From Acidisphaera sp. (lineage in GTDB: Bacteria; Pseudomonadota; Alphaproteobacteria; Acetobacterales; Acetobacteraceae): DNA of 39,511 nucleotides. Shown here one piece after another: positions 32,755-39,511 of the stretch; positions within the stretch are counted from its first letter, which is position 1, and the number at the start of each line of letters is the position of its first letter. Made by a program: the position numbers and the translations under genes. The DNA lies in the NCBI GenBank assembly GCA_019240395.1, contig JAFAYM010000256.1, positions 1-39,511 on the forward strand. Direction: 5' to 3'. Below the pieces are notes generated by a model. The model was not told the DNA's origin, did not search any database, and saw only the letters and a list, made by a program, of their open reading frames with translations.

Positions 32755-33051
32755 TCAGTTCCTCTCGACGGACTGGAAGAAATAGCTGATCCGCACGCCG
32801 AGCAACGTCGCGAATTTGCATAGATGCGCCGGCGAGACCCGGTCGGCACCCCGCTCATACATCTGCAACTGCTGCAGCAGCAGGGCAGCCTCCCCGGCGA
32901 GCTCCGCCTGCGAGAGGCCGAGCGCCAGCCGGCGCTTGCGGAGCCGGTTGCCTACGTTGACATCAACCTCGGAAACCGGAACGCGCCGGTCACTATTCTG
33001 CCACGCTGGCGCACCGATGCCCTCGCGGCCCGCCTCGTCGGTCTCTTCCAT
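32755..33051 (-). CDS. XRE-family (helix-turn-helix) transcriptional regulator
   Basis: 98 codons. The HTH_3 domain is at about 33-95: VGNRLRKRRLALGLSQAELAGEAALLLQQLQMYERGADRVSPAHLCKFATLLGVRISYFF. This is the common alphaproteobacterial form with YERGADRVS in the recognition segment; the AALLLQQL stretch replaces the more usual ALGVSFQQV. There is no ligand domain. The ATG at 33049-33051 is preferred over longer frames, which run into repeat-derived sequence. Upstream lies a degenerate copy of the 2415 repeat. Its targets are unknown; the adjacent exporter gene and the flanking c-di-GMP gene are candidates. Confidence 0.88.
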   Translation of the reverse strand: MEETDEAGREGIGAPAWQNSDRRVPVSEVDVNVGNRLRKRRLALGLSQAELAGEAALLLQQLQMYERGADRVSPAHLCKFATLLGVRISYFFQSVERN

Positions 33052-33119
33052 GCGGGCGATCCCGGTCAACTTCAGGGAGGATAGGCGCTCGCCTTGGCAG
33101 CAAGCAAGGCGGACGAACG

Positions 33120-33147
33120 CGGCTTTATTCCCACCGATCGGATGTTG
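33120..33147. repeat. Degenerate partial copy of the 2415-2520 repeat
   Basis: On the minus strand TAGAGCAACATCCGATCGGT... matches the end of the element at 2520 (TAGAGCAAGATCCAATCGGG...) in about 21 of 26 positions, with the rest missing. It lies between the XRE gene and the start of the next gene's 3' end. Confidence 0.45.
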
Positions 33148-33149
33148 CT

Positions 33150-35915
33150 CTAAGCCGTGGAGGGGATCGGCGGGACCAGGCAGGCGCGCACCATCTCGGC
33201 CGGCATCGGGCGGCCGAGCAGGTAGCCCTGCACCTGGCTGCACCGCAGGCGGCGCAGCACCTGCAGTTGCAGCTCGGTCTCCACACCCTCGGCGACGACG
33301 CCCAGCCGCAAGGTGCTGCTCAAGGTCAGGATCGCCTGCGCGATGGCCAGCGCCTCGTCGTCGTCACCCAGGCTCTGGACGAACGATTTGTCGATCTTGA
33401 TCTTGTCGAATGCAAAACGACGGAGGTAGCTCAGGCTGGCATGGCCGGTGCCGAAATCGTCGAGCGAAATGCGGATGCCCTGCGACTTCAGCGCGGTGAG
33501 CGTGACGGCGACACGCTCGGTATCGTCGATCAGCAGGCCTTCGGTGATTTCGAGGTGCAGCCGGTGGCCACACATGCCGGTCGACGCCAAAATTCCGGCA
33601 ACCAGTCCGGGCAGATCCGGCTGGCGGAACTGGGCCGGCGAGAGATTGACGGCGAGGTGCACATCGCCCGGCCAGGTCGCCGCCTCGGCACAGGCGGTCT
33701 CAAGCACCCAGCGGCCGAGCGGCACGATCAGGCCGGTCTCCTCCGCCATCGGTATGAACTCCATCGGCGGGATGGCGCCTCGGACGGGATGGGTCCAGCG
33801 CAGCAGCGCCTCAAAACCGGAGATCTGCCGGCTGTCGGTGTCACAGATCGGCTGATAGTGCAGCGTCAGGCGGTTTTCCGCGATCGCCTCGCGCAGATCC
33901 TGCTCCAGAAGCTGACGCTCGTAGAGCCGGATGTTCATCGAGGGATGGAAGAAGCGGAATGTGGTGCCCCCCTCCTCTTTCGCGCGGTAAAGCGCGGTGT
34001 CGCCGTTCTTGAGCAGTTCCTCGGCGGCGACACCGTTTTGCGGATGCAGTGCAATGCCGACACTGACGCCGATCATCGAGAGCTGGCCGTTGATGTCATA
34101 CGGCCGCGACAGCGAGTCGACCAGCCGCCGGGCCAGCGCGGCGGCGTCCGCCGGGTCGGCGATCGACTGCACGATGACGAACTCGTCGCCGCCGATCCGG
34201 GCGATCGTGTCGCACTCGCGCACATCCTGGCGGATCCGATTGGCCACCTGGATCAGCAGCTGATCGCCGACGTGATGGCCGCGGACGTCGTTGACCAGCT
34301 TGAACCGGTCCAGATCAAGGCACAGCACTGCGACGCTCCGGCCGTTGCCGGAGATCGATCGAATGGCACTCTCCAGATGATCGTCGAGCGCGATCCGGTT
34401 GGCCAGCCCGGTCAGCGCATCGTGGTGGGCGAGGAAGCGGATCTTGTCCTCGGCCCGCTTGCGCTCGGTGATGTCGGTGAAGGTGCGAACCGCGCCGCCC
34501 GCCGGCAACGCCTGGGTGCGGATCTCGAGCACCATGCCGTTCGGCCGCACCCGTTCGTAGACGGAGAATCTCTCATGGATGCCGCCGGCTTCGACGAACC
34601 GTCGAAGGTCGTTCTTTCCCGCCCCGTCCGGCCCGAACTCCCCCGATTGCAGCTGCCATTTGAGGATCTCGTCGAAGCTGGGAACCCGGGCAATGAGTTC
34701 GGGAGGCAAGCCGAGCAGCTCGGCGGCACGCCGGTTGATGACCGGCGCCCGTCGATGCTTGTCCACCATCAGGATGCCCTGGCTGATGTTCTCCAGCGTG
34801 TCCTTGAGCGCCTGCTGGGAATACGCCAGACGCCGCTTGTGGCGGACCATCAGGCCGCCGACGATGAGCACGAGGAAGGTAAGGCAGGTGCCGACGCCGA
34901 CGTATTGCCGCTTGTCGCGCCGATAGGTTGCGAGAACGTCCGCCAGATCGAGGCCGACGCTGACGATCAGCGGATAGCGGGTCAACTTGCGGAAGCTGCT
35001 GATCCGGCTTACGCCGTCGAGCTGGCTGCGGCCGATGAAGCTGCCATGCCGGGCGGTCGATCGCAGAATCGGCGAGTTCGCGATCACGCGGCCGATCATG
35101 TGCTCGCTGACCGGCGCCCGCGCCCGTACCACGCCGTCAACGCCCACCAGCAGCAGGATGCCGCGGCCGAGATCCAGCGACTGGTAGAAGCTGGACAGCA
35201 TGTAGGGATCGAGCGAGACCACGACGACACCGTCGAATGATCCGTCCGGCGCCACGATCTTGCGGGTGAACTGCAACGACCACTTGCCGGAGTCGCGCCC
35301 GACAACCGGCGTGCTGATGTAGAGCGTGTCCTGGCTCGTACCGAGATGGACACGAAAGTGCTCGCGATCCGAGAGGTCCATCGGCTTGACCACCGGGCCG
35401 AGCGAGCTCGCCCGCAGCATGCCGTCCTTGTCGATGATGGCGATCTGGAAGGTCAGGTCGTTGGAGATCGCATTGTCGCGAGTCCAGCGGGCCAGGTCGA
35501 AATTCGGGTTGTCGAGATAGGAGCCGCGGACGAAGCGCAAGGTCTGATCGATCGACGCGACGGTGCGGTTGATGTTCTCCTCGAACGCCAGGGCCAGATT
35601 ACTGCTGTTCAGCTCCGCCTGGCTTTCAGCCAGAGAACGCTCCTGCAGCAGATGCAGGGCGATCGCGGCCCAGAGCAAGCCGACGATGACGCAGATCAGG
35701 CTGACATCGATGACGAAGCCGCGACGCCGGCGCTCCGGCACCCCGGGCCAAGTCAGACGGTCCAGAACGCCGATCACCCCTCGGCGACGGCGGCCGCGCT
35801 CGGCTCCGCGCTGCTCCAGGCCAGGCTTGGACTCCAGCTCCACAGTCCGGCAACTCCCGTGACGCCGGTCCGGACAGCGGCAACCCCCGCACGATCCGCC
35901 AGCGACGTCGAACAT
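33150..35915 (-). CDS. Periplasmic sensor-PAS-GGDEF-EAL c-di-GMP protein
   Basis: 921 codons. A membrane segment at about 68-90 (FVIDVSLICVIVGLLWAAIAL), a periplasmic PAS/Cache-like sensor (about 95-335, NINRTVASIDQTLRFVRG ... DREHFRVHLGTSQDTLYISTPVVGRDSGKWSLQFTRKI) and a second membrane segment (YVGVGTCLTFLVLIVGGLMV) are followed by PAS (about 370-490). GGDEF is intact at 575-579 with I-site RECD five residues before; EAL is intact (EALLRW at 702, LEITEGL, LDDFGTGHASLSYL, KIDKSF, AEGVET). Both enzymatic sites look functional. The first 60 residues are basic and unconserved, so the true start may be further in. It is separated from the ABC gene by 89 bases. Confidence 0.94.
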   Translation of the reverse strand: MFDVAGGSCGGCRCPDRRHGSCRTVELESKPGLEQRGAERGRRRRGVIGVLDRLTWPGVPERRRRGFVIDVSLICVIVGLLWAAIALHLLQERSLAESQAELNSSNLALAFEENINRTVASIDQTLRFVRGSYLDNPNFDLARWTRDNAISNDLTFQIAIIDKDGMLRASSLGPVVKPMDLSDREHFRVHLGTSQDTLYISTPVVGRDSGKWSLQFTRKIVAPDGSFDGVVVVSLDPYMLSSFYQSLDLGRGILLLVGVDGVVRARAPVSEHMIGRVIANSPILRSTARHGSFIGRSQLDGVSRISSFRKLTRYPLIVSVGLDLADVLATYRRDKRQYVGVGTCLTFLVLIVGGLMVRHKRRLAYSQQALKDTLENISQGILMVDKHRRAPVINRRAAELLGLPPELIARVPSFDEILKWQLQSGEFGPDGAGKNDLRRFVEAGGIHERFSVYERVRPNGMVLEIRTQALPAGGAVRTFTDITERKRAEDKIRFLAHHDALTGLANRIALDDHLESAIRSISGNGRSVAVLCLDLDRFKLVNDVRGHHVGDQLLIQVANRIRQDVRECDTIARIGGDEFVIVQSIADPADAAALARRLVDSLSRPYDINGQLSMIGVSVGIALHPQNGVAAEELLKNGDTALYRAKEEGGTTFRFFHPSMNIRLYERQLLEQDLREAIAENRLTLHYQPICDTDSRQISGFEALLRWTHPVRGAIPPMEFIPMAEETGLIVPLGRWVLETACAEAATWPGDVHLAVNLSPAQFRQPDLPGLVAGILASTGMCGHRLHLEITEGLLIDDTERVAVTLTALKSQGIRISLDDFGTGHASLSYLRRFAFDKIKIDKSFVQSLGDDDEALAIAQAILTLSSTLRLGVVAEGVETELQLQVLRRLRCSQVQGYLLGRPMPAEMVRACLVPPIPSTA

Positions 35916-36004
35916 CCCGCCCGAAGGGGCGAAACCATGGGAGTTTGCGGGCGCGAGCCTCTACATCAGGTTAAGAGCCGGTGCGTATGGCACTCGGCCG
36001 CTTC

Positions 36005-39000
36005 CTATTGACCGGGCTGCAACACGCCATTTCGTGCCGCCGCGCCCTGCCGACGGACCAAGCGGGCATAGAGGCCGCCGCGCGCCAGCAGGGCCTCGTG
36101 CCGGCCGACTTCCACCAGGCGGCCGTCGTCCAGAACGGCGATCAGATCGGCGCCCATCACCGTGGAGAGGCGGTGGGCAATGACGACCGTGGTCCGCCGG
36201 CGCATCAACCCGGCAAGGGCAGCGCGCAGCTGGGCCTCGCTGATGGCGTCCAGATGCGAGGTCGCCTCGTCAAGGATCAGGGTCGGAGCATTCTTCAAAA
36301 AGGCGCGGGCGATCGCCACCCGCTGGCGCTGGCCGCCCGAGAGCTGCACCCCGCGCTCGCCGACCGGCGTGTCCAAGCCCTGCGGCAGGCCGGCCAGGAA
36401 CTCGCCCAGCGCCGCCTGCTCCAGCGCCTCGCGGAGTTCCGCCTCCCCGGCATCCGGGCGAGCCAGGCGGATATTGCCGCCGAGCGTGTCGTTGAACAGA
36501 AAGGTCTCCTGGGTGACCAGGGAAATGCGGGCGCGCAGCTCGTCGGTGCGCCATTTCCGCAGGTCCAGGCCGTCGAGGCTGATGGCGCCGCGATCCGGGT
36601 CCCAGAAGCGCAGCAGCAGGTTGGCGAGTGTGCTCTTGCCGGCCCCCGAGGGGCCCACCAGGGCCAGCACCGCCCCCGGCGGCACGGTGAGCGAGACGCC
36701 GCGCAGCGCCGGGGCAGCGATCCCGGGATAGGCGAACCCGACGGCCTCGCAGACGATGCTGGAGCCGCTGTCCGAACTCGGCGAGGGCACCGGCGCCGGA
36801 TCGGCCGGCTCGCTCACCGCCGGGATTTCGGCGTGCACGGCGTGCAGCCGGCGCGCCGAGGCGATGGTGTCGGCGAGCTGGCGCCCGGCCTCGGCGATCT
36901 CGGAGATCGGCAGGAAGCAGGAGGTCGCCAGCAGGATCAGCAGCGGCAGCATCCCCGCCGGCAAGGCGCCCGCGGTCACCAGGCGCGCGCCGGCCAGCGC
37001 CATTGCCAGGCCGCCGAAAGCGGCGATCGCGTCGAGGCGCGCGGTTTGCCCGCTCAGATCGGCCTGCAAGGCGAGGCGCAGACGCCGGTAGTCGCCGACC
37101 ACTCTCATGAAATCGGCCTCGCGCCGCTCCTCGGCCGCAAAGCTGATCAGGTCGGGCAGGCCCTGGATGGTCTCGGCGATGTGCGCACCGAGGCGGCCGA
37201 GCGCCGCTCGAGCCTGGCTCGCCATCCCATCGATGCGGCGACGCGACACCGCCGGTGCCGCGCCGGCGTAGAGCACGAAGGGCAGCAGGACGAGGGCGAG
37301 CGGCCAGGCGACCCAGGCCAGGGTGGCGATGACGGTCAGCGGCACCAGCACGGCGACCGCCGCCGGGGCGACGGTGTGGGCGTAGAAATACTCGACGGTC
37401 TCGACGTCCTGGGTCACCAGGGTGATCAGGTCGCCGCTGCGCCGGCGCAGGAGGAAGGCCGGAGCCAGGCTGTCGAGCTTTTCGAACAGGGCGATGCGCA
37501 TCTCGGCGAGCAGGCGATAGGCGATATCGTGGGCCAGCGCCGATTCCAGCCAGTGCAGCAGGCCGGCGAGCGGCGCCACCACGGCGAGGGCAACCAGCAG
37601 CGCGCCGTAGGAGCCGCCGCGGTGCACCGTGGCGACGGCGAGCGCGCCGATGACGCCGACGCCGATCAGCGCGGCGACCCGGCCGATGCCGGCGGTCACG
37701 ACGACGGCCATCGTGCCGGCCCATGGCGCGATCGGCCGCAGCAGGGCGGTCAGGGTGGAGCGGACGCCGATTGCGGCGCCGGCGAGGATGCCGTCGGCGA
37801 GCGCGGGGGTCGCCACCACGTCCGGAGATGGCGGTTCATCGACCGTCGCGTCGGCGAGGACATCATCGAGCGGCGCCGCGTCGTGCCGGGCGCTGGCCTG
37901 CGCCCCCATCAGCCGGCGATAGGCGCCGTCCCCGGCGATCAGGCTGGCATGAGTGCCGCTCTCGACGACGCGGCCGTGCTCGAGCACGAGGATGCGGTCG
38001 GCGCCGATGACGCTGGAGAGGCGGTGCGCCAGGACCAGCGTGGTGCGCCCCTGCGAGAGCCGGTCCAGCGCCTGCTGGATGGCACCCTCGTTCTCCGCGT
38101 CGACGGCCGAGAGCGCCTCGTCGAGGATCAGGATCGGCGCGTCGCGCAGCACCGCCCGGGCGATCGCCAGACGCTGGCGCTGCCCGCCTGACAGCGTGGC
38201 GCCGCGCTCGCCGATCACCGTCCGGTAGCCGTGCGGCAGGGCGCCGATGAAGCTGTGGGCGTTGGCGGCGCGCGCCGCCGCCTCGATCTCGGCGTCGGTG
38301 GCGTCCGGCCGGCCGAGGCGCAGATTGTCGGCGACGGTGCCGTGGAACAACCAGGTGTCCTGGTGCACCACCGCGATCATCGCCCGCAGCGCCGCGGCAT
38401 CGAGGGCGGCGAGGTCATGGCCGCCGATCGAGACACGGCCGGCGGTCGGCTCCTGCAGACGCAGCAGCAGCCGCACGATGGAGGATTTGCCCGACCCGCT
38501 CGGCCCGACGATGCCGACCCGCTCGCCGGCGGCGACGCGGAAGTCGAGGCCGTCATGCGCCGGCCGGCGGCCGCCGGGATAGAGCAGGCGGACACCCTCG
38601 AAAGCGATCTCGGGGACGACTCCGGTGGGGCGCAGGCCGGCCGCCGGTGCGATCGGCAGCTCGGCGTCGAGCAGGGCGGTGATGCCGGCCGCGGCGGACT
38701 GGCCGACCATGCCCTGGTGCAGCACGGCCCGCAGCTCGCGCAGCGGCCGGAACACTTCGACCCCGGCCATCAGCACGACCAGCAGCGCCTCGAAGCTCAT
38801 CAGCCCGTGCGCCACGCGCCACACGCCGAAGGCGAGCGCCGAGGCGGCGCCGATGGCCACACAGCAATCGGTGATGCCGCGGGTGGCCAGGCCGAGGGAG
38901 AGCAGCGACATGGTGCTGTCGGAGAGGGCGCGGGCGCGGACGGCGAGGGCGGCGCCGCGGGCACGGCTCTGGCCGAACGCCTTGAGGGTCGGGAGCCCTT

Positions 39001-39511
39001 GCACCGCGTCGAGGAACTCGGCGCCGAAGCTCTTGAACGCGCGCTGCCGCTCCAGGCTGACGCGGCGCTCCATCCGGTGGAACGCCATCGGCACGAGGAG
39101 CGCGATCAGCGCGGAGGCGAGCAGCACGCCGGCGACGGGCGCGTCCCACCAGGCGATGACGGCGAAGATGGCGATCGGCGTGAGCGCCGAGATGCAGAGC
39201 TGCGGCAGGTATTGTCCGAAGAAGGTCTGCAGCTGCTCGACGCCGTCTGTCACCGAGAGGGTGATGCCGCCGGTCCGCTCGCCGGCGAACCAGGCCGGCC
39301 CGAGGGCGATGATGCGCGCGTGCAGCATCTGCCGCAGCCGCAGCTGCAGCCGTGCAGCGGTGCGGTGCGCCAGCACGGCGCGGCCCTGATCCAGTCCGGC
39401 GCGTACGACGATGGCGGATGCAACCCCGGCGGCGGGCAGCAACGGCAGGGCGGCGCCGGCGAAGACGCGGGCCAGCAGCACGCCGAGGAGGGCCAGGCGC
39501 GCGATCCCGAC
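36005..39511 (-). CDS. Fused two-module ABC exporter, CydDC-like (5' end outside window)
   Basis: At least 1168 codons, open to the window edge (VGIARLALLGVLLARVF continues past 39481). The order is TMD-NBD-TMD-NBD in one chain. The first NBD has Walker A GPSGSGKSS, signature LSGGQRQRLAIARA and ILILDEALSAVD. The second has GPSGAGKST, LSGGQRQRVAIARA and TLILDEATSHLD. The first TMD contains FLDAVQGLPTLKAFGQSRARG, as in CydD-type thiol exporters, where CydD and CydC normally are separate subunits. Exported substrates of that group are glutathione and cysteine for cytochrome bd assembly; whether this one does so is not shown. No cydAB genes are in the window. Confidence 0.9.
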   Translation of the reverse strand, partial: VGIARLALLGVLLARVFAGAALPLLPAAGVASAIVVRAGLDQGRAVLAHRTAARLQLRLRQMLHARIIALGPAWFAGERTGGITLSVTDGVEQLQTFFGQYLPQLCISALTPIAIFAVIAWWDAPVAGVLLASALIALLVPMAFHRMERRVSLERQRAFKSFGAEFLDAVQGLPTLKAFGQSRARGAALAVRARALSDSTMSLLSLGLATRGITDCCVAIGAASALAFGVWRVAHGLMSFEALLVVLMAGVEVFRPLRELRAVLHQGMVGQSAAAGITALLDAELPIAPAAGLRPTGVVPEIAFEGVRLLYPGGRRPAHDGLDFRVAAGERVGIVGPSGSGKSSIVRLLLRLQEPTAGRVSIGGHDLAALDAAALRAMIAVVHQDTWLFHGTVADNLRLGRPDATDAEIEAAARAANAHSFIGALPHGYRTVIGERGATLSGGQRQRLAIARAVLRDAPILILDEALSAVDAENEGAIQQALDRLSQGRTTLVLAHRLSSVIGADRILVLEHGRVVESGTHASLIAGDGAYRRLMGAQASARHDAAPLDDVLADATVDEPPSPDVVATPALADGILAGAAIGVRSTLTALLRPIAPWAGTMAVVVTAGIGRVAALIGVGVIGALAVATVHRGGSYGALLVALAVVAPLAGLLHWLESALAHDIAYRLLAEMRIALFEKLDSLAPAFLLRRRSGDLITLVTQDVETVEYFYAHTVAPAAVAVLVPLTVIATLAWVAWPLALVLLPFVLYAGAAPAVSRRRIDGMASQARAALGRLGAHIAETIQGLPDLISFAAEERREADFMRVVGDYRRLRLALQADLSGQTARLDAIAAFGGLAMALAGARLVTAGALPAGMLPLLILLATSCFLPISEIAEAGRQLADTIASARRLHAVHAEIPAVSEPADPAPVPSPSSDSGSSIVCEAVGFAYPGIAAPALRGVSLTVPPGAVLALVGPSGAGKSTLANLLLRFWDPDRGAISLDGLDLRKWRTDELRARISLVTQETFLFNDTLGGNIRLARPDAGEAELREALEQAALGEFLAGLPQGLDTPVGERGVQLSGGQRQRVAIARAFLKNAPTLILDEATSHLDAISEAQLRAALAGLMRRRTTVVIAHRLSTVMGADLIAVLDDGRLVEVGRHEALLARGGLYARLVRRQGAAARNGVLQPGQ

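Noticed and set aside
35981-38191. 736-codon plus-strand frame opposite the ABC exporter
   Set aside because: Gln/His/Arg-rich shadow of ABC coding sequence.

Overview
The window is GC-rich (roughly 70 percent by eye), densely coded DNA from an alphaproteobacterium, most likely in or near Rhodospirillales. The grounds are the block amiC-mrcA-prfB facing rne, an RNase E whose S1 domain carries a long acidic insertion, a 45-codon DUF1674 gene, YggT next to folD, and alphaproteobacterial palindromic repeats. The exact genus cannot be read from the sequence.

Layout. 1-2800: end of an HMG-CoA lyase gene, a secreted Pro-rich protein, radC, tRNA-Lys(CUU) with its promoter, a flavin reductase, a repeat element and a CsbD-like stress gene. 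2899-7581 (minus): amiC, mrcA (PBP1A) and prfB, the last with a textbook +1 programmed frameshift. 8059-10986 (plus): rne behind a long structured leader. 11074-18172: DedA protein, a PLP aminotransferase overlapping a gamma-glutamyltransferase-like lipoprotein, a DsbA-type oxidoreductase, a decayed autotransporter-like fragment, a DUF1345 membrane protein and a tannase-family esterase. 18200-24546: small membrane protein, a palindromic repeat, an AlkA-type glycosylase, a tightly overlapped four-gene minus-strand operon (quinone oxidoreductase, dienelactone-hydrolase-like protein, EamA transporter, alpha/beta hydrolase), DUF1674 (SDH assembly factor-like), a secreted small protein, folD and yggT. 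24693-24768: tRNA-Ala(CGC). 24889-27369 and 33150-35915: two large GGDEF-EAL proteins with different sensors (MHYT-PAS, and periplasmic sensor-PAS). 36005-39511: a fused two-module ABC exporter, CydDC-like, running off the window.

The most interesting region is 27791-32603. A BTAD/TPR transcriptional regulator faces a 70-codon gene whose product has a short leader followed by two copies of an 18-residue segment (16 of 18 identical) ending GAGLKGLP. It is followed at once by a strong RNA hairpin, then a DUF6065-like protein, then a Bcr/CflA-type MFS exporter. This looks like a small ribosomal-peptide biosynthesis and export locus (precursor, attenuator, candidate tailoring protein, exporter, pathway regulator) that I do not recognise as a described class. 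That functional reading is inference; the repeats, hairpin and gene order are directly visible.

The rest is housekeeping: peptidoglycan synthesis and remodelling (amiC, mrcA), translation termination (prfB), RNA decay (rne), one-carbon metabolism (folD), DNA repair (radC-like, AlkA-type), and c-di-GMP signalling.
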